Below are positions 1 through 10,391 of a stretch of 64,000 bases of DNA, one piece after another; the stretch's first letter is position 1; every line of letters begins with the position of its first letter. Where the stretch lies: assembly GCF_021018895.1 (NCBI RefSeq), contig NC_079386.1, forward strand, positions 8,971,835 through 9,035,834, written 5' to 3'. The notes under the pieces are model-generated. The model was not told the origin of the DNA and did no database searches. It saw only the letters and a list, made by a program, of their open reading frames with translations. The DNA comes from Seriola aureovittata (taxonomy: Eukaryota > Chordata > Actinopteri > Carangiformes > Carangidae). Both the position numbers and the translations under genes were made by a program.

Positions 1-117
1 TGTAAAACATGTAATACAGTGGAGGTGCTGGGGTATGCTCTCCTGGAGCGCTTACTGGCTATAACCTGGGAACTGCTTGAGCAAACACATATGCACACCA
101 ATTGGCATGCTTAGACA

Positions 118-118
<1 letters not shown>

Positions 119-167
<49 letters not shown>

Positions 168-205
168 CTCTCTCTCTCTTTCTCTGTCTCTCTCTCTCAC
201 TCACT
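119..205. repeat. Compound (AC)n-(TC)n microsatellite
   Basis: An uninterrupted AC run (119-164) passes directly into a slightly interrupted TC run ending near 205. Open frames on both strands here are only dipeptide repeats and are not genes. An 11-base T run follows at 237-247. Confidence 0.97.
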
Positions 206-248
206 AGCCTTTCAAACACCTCACTACTCCACCTCCTTTTTTTTTTTA

Positions 249-1269
249 CATATAACATTGTGCCTTTTTAAAGGCTACACATATGCACACATAGGCACAC
301 AAAGGCACATTCAAAACACTTTCATTGAAGCTTTTTACAACATTATACCGGCGAACATGAATTTGAGATTTACAATAGTTTTCTTCATTTTCAAAAACTT
401 CTGAAACCCCTCCCCCTATTTATGTTAAAATTATTTTATACTACTAGTCAAGTTTTTTGTGTTTTTTTGGGGGGTTTTTTTAGTAAAAGAGGGGGGTCTT
501 GGCGTGGTAACTAAGATCCCTTCTTCATGGCTCATAGCCCCTCTCTACTGCATTCCCCTCACTGGCTGGAGAGAATGAGTCCCCTAGTGGACCAACTGGC
601 ACACTGAGCACAGGTGGTGTGCACAGCTCCGCTAGAAATAAAGGTTCACTTTCACCTGATTGACAGAATGTCTGCGTGACTGACTGACTGAATCTCTTTT
701 TGCCTCACTGATATTTTGCTGCTTCTTTTTTTTTTTTGTATGTGTGAGCTCTTTAAAAAAGCACAGTCAACTTTAAACCCCGCGAAAATAAAATGTGTTC
801 TAAAAATAAGACAGATGAGATGAGGGATCTCTGGAGAGTCGCAGGTATGCACTTTGAAAATTCTTCACAATCTCCTCTCTGGAAAGGCTTCCACAACTCT
901 AAAAGGGCGCTCTAAATGAACTGTATTTACATGACAGTGCCACAGCTCAAAGTGAGCTTAAAATAACATGCTTGAGCTGGCCGATTCTGTCAATTCTGAT
1001 AACATACAGGGGAGCAGATAAACTGTAGCCGACTTATATAGCAATTTTAAGGCAATCTGATATACTTATAACGATGTGTGGGGATAATTTAATGTAAAAT
1101 AAACTGCTTTTGACATTGGTCGCCTCTCACACCTCAATACAAACCGCACACCATGACAAAAACACTCCACCTGCACATTCACAGATGTAGTTTAGGTGCT
1201 GCTAATATTCAAAATAGTATTGTAGGGCTTTAGTGGCGTTTTTCATACTGTAGCATAGTGTGGCTCTGA
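249..1269. other. Non-coding sequence, no gene recognised
   Basis: This is unique sequence with stop codons in all frames. It holds a short T run near 728 and a few GACT repeats near 678-690. I see no splice-bounded open exon or recognisable repeat. It would be first-intron sequence if the minus-strand exon ending at 1568 is real. Confidence 0.7.
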
Positions 1270-1567
1270 AAGCGCTGCTGTTTCTATTCAAGGTTGCGCG
1301 CATTCATAGGCGAATTTCTTAACTATGCCTATAACAATTGTTGACACACAAATAAAACGACCAGGTCCCTAAACACACCAGCCAGAATATAGCCTACATG
1401 CATGATGAGATAAAGCCAGTCCAAATATGTGTAACGGATTACAGCTAGGCCGAATATGTTTGAACCAACTTCATGGGGCTCTACGCACACCTGAAATCAC
1501 TGCGGCAGCGACTTCAGTTCTGACTGTCACAACCTCAAAACTCACAGGCTCGTCAAAACAGTCTTAC

Positions 1568-1578
1568 CTTATCACCAT
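1568..1578 (-). CDS. Possible start-codon end of a minus-strand first exon (partial)
   Basis: Reading the minus strand, an ATG at 1578-1576 sits in favourable context (GCAAAATGG, A at -3 and G at +4). Eleven nucleotides later it runs into a consensus splice donor, AAG|GTAAGAC, at 1568/1567. The encoded start would be Met-Val-Ile followed by a split Arg/Ser codon. The 5' untranslated part would extend upward into the CpG-rich block, to perhaps 1600-1900; its start cannot be fixed. The remaining exons would lie left of position 1. Four amino acids identify no gene. An untranslated exon, or a chance donor beside a chance ATG, is equally compatible. In favour are the donor strength, the Kozak context and the position at the edge of the only CpG-rich block in the window. 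Confidence 0.3.
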
Positions 1579-1614
1579 TTTGCGGTCAGTTTGAAACTCA
1601 GTGTCTCCTTTTGT

Positions 1615-1626
1615 CTTTATATAAAG
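1615..1626. promoter_or_regulatory. Palindromic TATA-like box
   Basis: CTTTATATAAAG is a perfect 12-bp palindrome, so it could position transcription in either direction. For the minus strand, a start about 30 bp downstream would leave only a very short leader before the ATG at 1578. It may therefore not be the working element. Confidence 0.3.
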
Positions 1627-1965
1627 AGAAGTCGAGAGTTTTTACATCCAGTAATGACAGCCGAGTCCCTGGGAAATAAAACAACGTGGAAGAAAGAAAT
1701 CCGTCCTCAGGTTCTTCTGCTTCTTCTTCTTTTTCCCGTCTGTTCGCTCTTATTTCGTTTCTTTCCGCGAGTTGTCCGCCTCCAATGCATTAATGATCTT
1801 CGGGGCGATAGGATGAAAAACACGCACGTGGAGCGTGTGTAATATATTCTCTGGTTTGGGTCTGTCTGTGTTGCGCTCGTTAGATCTTCATTGAATTGAA
1901 CGTGGCGAGACGGTGGTTGTGTTTGGAGAGTGCGGTGTGGCTGGGACACACAGCCCCTCGCTCAC

Positions 1966-2092
1966 CCTCGCTCGCTCTCTCTCTCTCTCACTCGCTCTCC
2001 CTCTCTCTTTCTCTCTCTCTCTCTCCCTCCTTTCTCTCTTACTGTCTCTCTCCTTCTCTCATTCACTGTGTGTCTTGTCTGTCTGTCTGTCT
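1966..2092. repeat. CT-rich tract with GTCT units
   Basis: This is a long imperfect CT run, interrupted by CG near its start (1969-1976), ending in several GTCT repeats near 2075-2092. One strand is almost pure pyrimidine, so a triplex (H-DNA) structure is possible. Open frames across it are low-complexity Ser/Leu artefacts. Confidence 0.93.
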
Positions 2093-2141
2093 CTTTACGG
2101 AGACCAGAGTGCGTACTAAAGCCCCTGGTAGAGAAAAACGG

Positions 2142-2168
2142 GAGAGAGAGAGAGAGCGAGCGAGAGAG
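2142..2168. repeat. GA tract complementary to the upstream CT tract
   Basis: The GA run carries a CGAGCGAG interruption. The 23 bases at 2142-2164 are the exact reverse complement of 1967-1989, including the CG interruptions, giving an inverted repeat with a loop of about 150 nt. Confidence 0.85.
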
Positions 2169-2311
2169 GTGGATGGGTAGAGGGGTGGTTGACGTCACTC
2201 AGTGAGGTCCCACTCTCCCAACTCCTGGATCAACTTCCCCCCAAGTCCACTGCAGGAATGTGCACTTGGACATGGCTATTTTAGAGAAAGATTTGTGTTA
2301 AAGAGAGACAC

Positions 2312-2313
<2 letters not shown>

Positions 2314-2375
<62 letters not shown>

Positions 2376-2401
2376 CGCGCGCGCGCGCGCGCGCGTGTGT
2401 G
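2314..2401. repeat. (TG)n-(CG)n alternating purine-pyrimidine tract
   Basis: About 28 TG units are followed by a GCGTGCGCGC-type run of roughly 25 bases and a short TG tail. The whole 88-bp stretch alternates purine and pyrimidine without a break, which is the sequence pattern most prone to the left-handed Z form. It sits beside the promoter-like block. Confidence 0.95.
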
Positions 2402-2589
2402 GGTGGGTGTTTGGGTCTGACTTGGTAATTATTTTCAGATGGTAAATTGTGAGAATGTGAGTGCATGTGTGAGACCACAAGTGTCTGTGTATGTTAGTTA
2501 TTCAACAGCTGTAGACACACTGTAATAGGCCAATATTAGAACAACTTAAACTGGCTTCATGAATATGCATAAGCAACAGAACAAAAAGT

Positions 2590-3135
2590 AAACTAAAAAA
2601 TGAAAATAAAAATACCACACTATAAAATATTCAAATACAAGCAATAATCGTATCAAAGAATTAGGCTGTCCATCTAAAATTTATTTAATATAAAAAGTCC
2701 TCATTATGCAGATTGGCCTGTGTTAGATTATTATATTACTAGGTAATTATCATTGATGCTGTAATATATAAGCAGTACTTTTAATTTTGTAGTTGGTCAA
2801 TGTGGAGCTAATTTGAACTTCTTTACATATTTTTAGGAAAATGTATTCTGTAATAATTGATCATACATAAAAACTATAAAGCAGCATAAAATGGAAATAC
2901 TTAGATATTTGACAGTACTTGACTAAATGTACTCACTTATTTTTACTATGGACAATAGGTACAAACTATAGCTTTCAAATAAATGTAGTACAGTAAAAAA
3001 AAATAATGTCTTCCTCTGAAATGTAAGAGTAAAATTATAAAGAATCATAAAATTACAGCTCAAGTAAAGTATAAGTACCTGACAGTTGTACAGTACCTCA
3101 GTCAATGAGTACTTAATTACTCTTCACCACCACTG
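2590..3135. mobile_element. Degenerate teleost non-autonomous element ending in CAGTGGTGG
   Basis: This stretch follows, in order, the landmarks of a widespread teleost dispersed element that I know from memory: an ATACCACACT block near 2611, a CTCATTATGCAG block near 2700, a GGAGCTAATTTGAACT block near 2804, a CCTCTGAAATGTA block near 3013 and the terminal CCACCACTG at 3127-3135, which is the inverse of the family's CAGTGGTGG end. No coding capacity is seen, and the left terminus is too decayed to place. The 3' segment appears twice, at 2870-2940 and 3031-3120. Superfamily (hAT-like) is tentative. Confidence 0.65.
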
Positions 3136-4170
3136 CCCCTGCAGATCAGCTGTGAGGCCTGGCTTGCATAAATGCATCACGGTTAGGCTAAATTTAGCGC
3201 AAACTCCATGAAAAATGTCGTCATGTACAATAAGGTCACTATAAACTCATCAAAGAGCCACAGACACACTCTAAATCCCTGTAGGGATATTATATTGATT
3301 TTGTTGTCAGACTGTTCTTGAATGTGTGTGCATGCATGTCTATTGGGGTGGCATAGCATCTGCCATTTTGTTTATTTTTTATCAAAGGCATTGCTTCTGT
3401 ATGTAGAGAAGCTGTCGTCATGCACTGCATTATGTACTCCAAGGTCAGCCCTGTTACAGGAGCAAAGCTGAGCAGTAACCACCATAGTCCACGTGTAATG
3501 ATCTCACACTTCATGTAACGATTCCAAGACGGATTATTCACATGAATGGTAATGAACAGACAATGTTGCACAATAACATATAAAGGGATAATATTGCTCT
3601 GATAAGACAGTCAAGTGCACGGTCCTCTGATGTAGGGCTACAGAAAAATAACAGCAGTGGCCCGGGGAGACAGATGACTATGACCAATTGTGTTTTGAGA
3701 AAAGTTGCTTTTGTGGCAGCAACCCAAACCTTCTGATGAACAACCTAGCCCTGCAGACACGAACATCTAACATCCAACAATAGTAGTCTGAGAGACAGAG
3801 AGACAGACTACCGCAGTCAGCAGATCTGTTTTCTTACCTGCACTCAGACATGTCATGTATCTGACTGAGTAACTGTGATGGTGATTTATACCTGCAAATT
3901 ATACAGAGTTCCATTTTCTAAGGGCAGAATTTGATACAGCCTCCGCATGTAGATTTAGTGATGGTGAAAGTGATGGTTTTGTGACAATGAACAATGGAGA
4001 AACTTGATGAAATAACTGTTATGTGAACTATTGCCCTCCTCTGCTGGCTATGAGAAAGCATTGTGGGTGTGATAGTTGTGTCTAGAGGCACAAAGTACTG
4101 TAGATCACAAATGTCTGCTTATCTGACTTTCAGCACAGCAATTATTTGGAAAATATTCTTACCTATCAGT
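3136..4170. other. Non-coding unique sequence
   Basis: No gene or repeat is recognised. A CAG|GTAAG donor-like motif lies on the minus strand at about 3838, but the sequence upstream of it has a poor acceptor and nothing identifiable in the open frames. Confidence 0.7.
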
Positions 4171-4390
4171 AGTATAGGCTGAATTGAGGGCAACTGGACT
4201 TGGTTTTAGATACTTAAAGACGTTTCATCCAGGAGGCTTCCTCAGTCCTGAACTCGAGAAGAACTGACGAAGCCTCTTGAATGAGAGTTGGTCTTCAGGT
4301 ATCTAGAACAAAGTCCAGTTGCCCACAATTTGATGCCCTGGACAATCATGACCTGGATGACTGAGAACTATCACAGACAGTATAGGCTGA
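4171..4390. mobile_element. Hairpin-forming inserted repeat with 12-bp target-site duplication
   Basis: Arms at 4188-4245 and about 4264-4324 are near-perfect reverse complements of about 58 bp, separated by an 18-base loop. The arms share the CAACTGGACTT and GAGGCTTC motifs seen in a common teleost repeat (recalled, not searched). The tail contains CTGGATGACTGAGAAC. The 12-mer AGTATAGGCTGA flanks the unit at 4171-4182 and 4379-4390, as expected for a target-site duplication. No protein is encoded. Mobilisation by a transposase or by a retroposition enzyme are both possible; a 12-bp duplication leans towards the latter. Confidence 0.75.
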
Positions 4391-5439
4391 TGGTTGGCAT
4401 TCTGTTTTGCTTGTGAAGAACATATGCTGTTCCTAGCACATTGTAACATTGAATATCTTGGTTGATAATCCTCATTTTTCATTAAGAAAAGTAGTTTAGT
4501 TCTTTAATTGAGGCCTGCTTACATCAACCTTCGATGCCTGACTGCAGGGGGCTTTTAATTTGTAAATCTGTATTCATGATCTCTTGAATATAACTGGATG
4601 ATGATACAAGTTATTGGATTTACAATGCTGCTCTGCATCTAACCTTGTGCTTTCATATTCTTGGCACCAGGTATAACAATAATACAGCAGCACTTGTTGA
4701 TAAATGAGGGCAAGGGTAGGATTTATCAAGAGCCTGCCTTGCTGGCTTATTATGGCTGAACTTTGTCGCTCAGCAGGACACGGCAGTCTATAAACCAACT
4801 GTCCTTCAGTAAGAAGGATCCAAGACAGAAAAAAGCTGAGTGCCGGGCTGAGATACAGCATTACCACATGCTGCAAGTTTGCCTATTAATACTCTTGACA
4901 GTAGGGGGGCATTTATTAAAGTCTCACTTGGCAAATGTTTTCTTTGTTGTAGGACAATGACAGTACATTACAATTATGCGAGCCAACAGTGTTTGATATA
5001 CTGCCTTGGGCATGTTTACATTCATACATGTGTGGGGTCACGCAAAGTGTAGAACTGATTGACATTTACTATGTAGATACAATGCAAATGCAGCTAAGGA
5101 TGCTAAAGGTTATACAATATCATTATGCATTTGCTTTGGCTGAATAATGTAGGCAAATCTTTTGATGTATGTGTTTCAATGTGTACCTGCCTACACAGTA
5201 AATGTGTGGGGACTAATCTGACTTTACAAAACTGATTAGCATTGAACATTCTCTTTTATTAGTAAATTCTGTGAAATTCTATTTTTTTATTTTATTTTTT
5301 GTCTTTTCAATACTGAACAATGGTATTGGGTTGCCTTACAGGCTGCCGGAGAGTAATTTGAATGCCATATTCAGTGATGAGTTTGGTTAGGGTTAATATT
5401 TATGTGCTAAATATCCTTGTGAGCATGGATATTTAACGA
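4391..5439. other. Non-coding unique sequence
   Basis: No gene, strong splice pair or known repeat is seen. The open frames around 4574-4960 on both strands have no recognisable domain. Confidence 0.7.
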
Positions 5440-6075
5440 CTGTGCTGTTTATGAGGACAGACATTCATGGTCCCCAGAGGACAAATCCTTATAACTTTGA
5501 TGATCTCTGATATTTCCTTGCACCACCACCAGAATAAGTTTCACTCATCCTGTGAAATTGCTCAACATTTACTGGATGGATTGGCACAGCATCACGGACA
5601 TTAATGCCTTCTAGAGGATGAATCCTGTGGCTTTAGCAATCAGCATCACTTTTCCAAAAGGTGCCACCATGAGGCTGAAATCCTCTTCTTTGTAGTGAAA
5701 TATCTTCTTGCTGAATTTTCCATTAAATTCGGTGTAGATGCTTATGTCCTCCTCAGGATAAATTGAAATAAATTGTGGTGATTTCTTTATGTTTCATCTA
5801 CTTCCATCATCAAGTCAAAATTTCAGTTTGTGAAATGCTTTGCTTTAAATACCTACAATACCTTATCACATTCCCATCAAACCACATTTGCACTTTCTGT
5901 TTAGTTCTAATTAGTAAATGGTAGGATGAATACGCTGAACCAAGATGTTCATCATAGTAAACATTATAGCTGATAAACATCAGAATGGTAGCATTTAGCT
6001 CAAAGTACGGCTGTGTTAAAGTACAGCCTCACAGAACTGCTAGCATGGCTGTGGAGTCTTAGACTAGAAGTATTG
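5440..6075. repeat. Diverged teleost dispersed repeat, copy 1
   Basis: Landmarks are ACATTCATGGTCCCCAGAGG at 5461-5480, a CTGGATGGATTGGCACA block near 5572, AGAGGATGAATCCT near 5613 and AGCATTTAGCTCAAAG near 5990. The same landmarks recur in the same order at 61000-61400. They belong to a common, unclassified fish interspersed repeat that I recognise from memory. The middle is interrupted or strongly diverged. Confidence 0.65.
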
Positions 6076-9000
6076 TATAATGCTTTTTAACACTACAATC
6101 TCAGTCCTTGACAAGCCCTTTGTGTGATGGTGGTAGAGTTAGAGGACCTTTTGTACTTAAATGATACATTTTCTCTCAGCTCAGTTTTAAGTGGTGACTT
6201 TTTGGACTATCTTAGTTACCGTGTAAAGCAAATCAGTTTATAGATTTGGCAGAATTTCTTTTGACAAGCTGCAGTGTTTATCTCAATGGGGGATAGAACT
6301 GCTTCTCAGAGTCATACTTCCCTGTGTATCAGCTTTTAAGTCTCATTCAGAGACGGGTAGAAAATCAATCATTTTGTTCTTTAAGTTGCAAGAAAAGATA
6401 TTTGCTTTTAGTCCGCGAAGAGGGGTTCTAAGTAATGCTTGTCAGATGAATTTACACTAAGGACTAGGCTCAGACTGGATTTTGTTGCTCGATAGGCTGA
6501 GGTCATTGTCCATTGTAACTCAATCCAAAAACTGCCGTATCAGTTTAACACTTGAGATTTGGGTGGGCTGACAGCTACTTTAGGAGGATTTTTTTTTTCA
6601 TCCACGGACAGCATTTCAATTCCCGTATAAGTTGCGCTGTAGTTCTGATCATGCAATCTATTTACAATTCTGCATACAAAATTGTCAATTGCACATTTAA
6701 TGATAGACAGACAGACGTGAAAATACAATATCTTTCACTGTCAATCTTCCTATAGCCTGAGGTGCAGGCCTTTTCACCCTTGACAAGTTGCCAGCGCTTA
6801 ACAAATGACTGTCAGTCAAGTCATTACTCTCGTTTCTGCGACCCAAAGACAACATCATGTATAATACTGTGGAGAAGAGAGACAACTTGTCTGAATCGAA
6901 AACAAGGACTGTTGTTTTCAGCTCCTCACGCCCCAGAGTTGATACATTTATAGCCCCCACCTCCCCCACAGCCCCGATCAAGTAAACCAGTCATCGTAAA
7001 ATTAATTTCCCCATCAAGCGAGACTCACGCTCTTTGGGATAACAATCTATCTTAAGCGGATAAATCTAATCCAATGTGTTGAGACGGATGGAGATTGACT
7101 TGTTTATGGCCGCTGCCCAAGCAGTCAAAAAAGGGAGAGAAGGGTGGGGGTAGGTGGGTGGGAGTAGGCTAAGAAATACCAAGGTGATATTAGACACATC
7201 TCCAAGGCAAGAAAAATGTAAACCAACACCTAACTCTAGTCGCTGGCCGAGACATCCGATACTTCTCTCCTTCTTAGAACCTGTCAGACATGATGAATGA
7301 CTAAGCATACAGACTAAGCATACAGTCATACTTTCATAGGCAATTAGCATGTAGTTGAAACTAGGAGAGACTTAATAGTCTCAAAGTTCATCACAGACAA
7401 AACACAAGATTTTATGATGTGGTTGAAGTGATTGTAAAGTTTGAGAGTGAGATTGATTGCTCTAATTATGTACATAATGGGGAAGAAGTGGTTAATTCCC
7501 TGGTCAGATCCCATACAGCTGTATATGATGCCTTACACAATCAAAGTGATAACATCCATATAATTCACTTAATGACATACATAACTCTGGAACCGTGTCA
7601 GCCATATTACATGTCCCCCAGAGCAAAATATAGTAGCACCTCCTGAAGCCCCATTATTAAATGAGCCCTATTTATGTTTCAACATGATCCCCTTGAGAGT
7701 TACCTGGGCCTTCGATGGTTGTGTAAGCAACAATCAAAGTTAAAATGTGAGGAAAAAATCCATAGCTATTATGTGAGGCCCAAAAGACTCAGCTAATCTG
7801 CTTCATCAGGGCTATGTGGGTGTGGTTTGATTGGATTTGATTGACGATGCAGGCAACGAGCAAACAAACCCCACCATTGTCATCGCATTTTGATTCAAAT
7901 GTTGCTTTGGTGCACAGAAATATATGACATCAACAACTTTGGCGGAAAATGTTGTGTTCATGTAGGGCCCCATTGCTCATAGTAAAAAGCTGAGTGAGAA
8001 AATAGTTTTCCAGCGCCTTTAAATTCACTGCGACATTGCAGTGTTGGACCAGGATAGCTAAACCTGGAGTGAGTCTTGTGGTAATACATTAACTCTTACT
8101 GGTGGTGCTGCCAACAGTTTTACGTTAGATATTAACTATATTTGGTGCAGCTGCCTGCAGCCTGGTGTCACAATAGCCACAGAGCTGACTGCACGTACTC
8201 TTAAATTCTGGTGAAGCTCTGACTACGTGTTTAGTCCAGTGTGACATTGCTTCAGATTGGAGGAGCTGACTCTCGGCTTATGTTACATGTTTGATTGGTT
8301 TTGATTAGCTTTCATGTAGCTTTTGATTAGCGTACCCCACATGGCACTAGTGTGTTAAGTAAACGCCACAGTAGTCAGGCTGTAATGCCAAAGAAGCAGA
8401 CATGAATTTAGATTGTACTGTCAGGAGACAGCATACAGTATATTACTTGTGTATATCACAGTTTATAATCCACAGTTCAGTGTGAAACAATGCATAATAT
8501 ATTGTCTGGCACAGAAAGGGTAACAAGCATGTCGTCAGTGAGAACACAATGTGCTGTGCTCTGAAGGAGGGCAACTTGAACCCTTACACGACCTGAACAG
8601 CTCCGTCTGTCACGGGGCACACCGTGACGAGAGGCACACGCTTACTCATCTGTTCTGAGACTGCTGAGTCATGAGTAGTCAATATCACCTTATTATGATA
8701 GCAGAATCTGATTCACAATGAGGCTTGTGGATTGGACCTCGGTTTGATTTAGTTTAGTGTTGGCATGGGGTGCAATGAGCTGAAAAGCAATTAGGTCCAT
8801 TAAGAGATCAACTGGGATGGCGTGAGCAGCCATGGTGTGCAGCAGCCTGCGCAGAGAGACAAAGAGAGAGATAGAGGTAGCAAGGGAAAGAGGTTTAGAC
8901 AGATTGAGTCAACTCCTGGCTGACAGTCGCTCTGTAGAACCGAATTCAGGACATCTGCCCAGTGAAATAGCAGAAATTTGTATCTGAATATGGGTGTGTA

Positions 9001-9699
9001 GTGAATGTAAGTGTAAGTATGCACATGTAAGATAATATTTGTGTGTTTGTGCTTGAAGCACCAGGCTGGCATTGATCCTGTGATAAGCACTAGCCACTTT
9101 CCTCCATAAGCGGGAAACAGCCATCACCATGGATACTGTTGGATGCATCAACCATTCTGCTTTGGAGTTACAGTATGTCTTGTTGCCATGTAAAAGTGAA
9201 ACATCCCAAAACTATGAACATTTGTTCTATGTGCTCTATGTGTACAGTTTATTCTAATCTAGCACTGAAATGTTAAATTGATAAATCTGATTTATATGAT
9301 TGTAAATTGAAAACATTTGGCCTTTGGACTGCTGGACAGCACAAGCAATTGACAAAAAAAAGTGCATTACCATAGGCATTTGAATTGTGATTGAAATGTT
9401 ATCTATTTTCTGACATTTTATTTCTCTAAATAGTAAAGAAGTCAGAGAAACAGATGAACAAAAATAATGAATAAAAATAATTGTTGGTTCCAGCCATTTT
9501 TACCCCCTAATCAAGTCAAGTCAATTTACAGATGTTATCTCTTAAGTAAACTTCTTTACATGAGTAGTTGTAGTGGACTTTAATATGTCCCAACCTCCAC
9601 AGGATGGAGAGAGTTGATAACATGAAGTAAATCAATATGAATATTGTAAAGAGTACTGATGTGATAATGTGGCACTGTTAGGATACTTTTGTTTAAGAT
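6076..9699. other. Non-coding unique sequence
   Basis: No gene is recognised. Minor structures are a 13-bp tandem duplication (CTAAGCATACAGA type) at about 7300-7326 and a 7-bp perfect hairpin, GTCACGG/CCGTGAC, at 8609-8628. The part at 7395-7700 is rich in ATAATTCA/ACATAAT-type homeodomain-like motifs and might be a conserved non-coding element, but that needs alignment. Confidence 0.65.
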
Positions 9700-10194
9700 C
9701 CTCCCCCTCACCTTTTTCTTTCCTTTCTGTAATTTTTCCTTCTTGCCTCACTTCAAACAGGTACTTCTGAACAAAAACTATGCACTCTAGCTTTCCCTCC
9801 ACTCTCTGTCATTGTCTTTTCATTTATTTAAGTCTTCCCTACTCTAAAAGCCTTTTACCTTCCCCTGCGTCATCTTATTCCAGTTGCTCATTTATTTGCC
9901 CATTCTCTACTCTACTCTACATCCACTCCTTCTGCTCTCTATCTTTCTGACTTTCCTCACCCAAATTAATAGTGACACATACCTCATCTCTGTTTGTATC
10001 TCTTTCTCACTCCCTCTGTCTCTATCCCTCTCTCTTTTAGCAGGTGTAGGCTGGCATCGGGCGTTTACGAGAAGCCTCTCAGCATAGCCGACTGATCACG
10101 GCCATTGTTTGCACTGGGTCCTCCATTTTACAGTTCAGTGTTCATGAAAAGGAGCTTTTGCCACTCCTATCTGTCACCCTCTCCACCCCAAAAT

Positions 10195-10195
<1 letters not shown>
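9700..10195 (+). other. Pyrimidine-rich non-coding stretch
   Basis: The plus strand is enriched in C and T throughout, with TTTAG and CAG acceptor-like ends near 10036-10042. No open exon with a donor follows before the microsatellite. Confidence 0.6.
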
Positions 10196-10197
<2 letters not shown>

Positions 10198-10285
<88 letters not shown>

Positions 10286-10301
10286 GTCTCTCTCCCCCTC
10301 T
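10198..10301. repeat. (CT)41 microsatellite with imperfect tail
   Basis: A pure CT run of 82 bp (10198-10279) is followed by TGTCTCTGTC interruptions to about 10301. All open frames across it are Ser/Leu repeats and are artefacts. Confidence 0.97.
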
Positions 10302-10309
10302 CTGGCCAG

Positions 10310-10387
10310 TGATCCCCCACTGACATTTTCACAAGCACACCTTCATCAATTTCACACCTCGGATGCCCTTCTATGCCAGTGTGGAAG
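10310..10387 (+). other. Weak splice-bounded segment after the CT tract
   Basis: The CT microsatellite leads into CTGGCCAG at 10302-10309, a formally good acceptor. A GGAAG|GTAGGTG donor-like site lies 78 bp later. Two frames contain an immediate stop; one is open but encodes nothing I recognise. Any CT microsatellite mimics a polypyrimidine tract, so this may be chance. Confidence 0.12.
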
Positions 10388-10391
10388 GTAG

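Larger units (their letters stand above)
1270..2270 (-). promoter_or_regulatory. CpG-enriched promoter-like block
   Basis: CpG dinucleotides are clearly more frequent here than in the AT-rich flanks, for example around 1295-1300, 1736-1780, 1800-1835 and 1870-1912. A palindromic TATA-like box, CTTTATATAAAG, lies at 1615-1626, and a second AT-rich element at 1840-1848. The block ends in long CT and GA tracts. A consensus minus-strand splice donor follows at 1567/1568. CpG-rich blocks with polypyrimidine tracts beside a first-exon donor are typical of vertebrate promoters. Direction is inferred from the donor. A plus-strand or bidirectional promoter remains possible, but I found no comparable plus-strand donor within the block. 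Confidence 0.5.

Noticed and set aside
77..404. Open frames on both strands across the CA/CT microsatellite
   Set aside because: The peptides are His-Thr, Val-Cys and Ser-Leu repeats made by the dinucleotide runs.
1896..2205. Several overlapping frames in the CT/GA promoter tracts
   Set aside because: Low-complexity Ser/Leu or Arg/Glu repeats caused by composition; no domain.
3840..3893. Minus-strand segment between TTTGCAG and CAG|GTAAG
   Set aside because: The polypyrimidine tract is poor, one frame stops at once and the other peptides resemble nothing.
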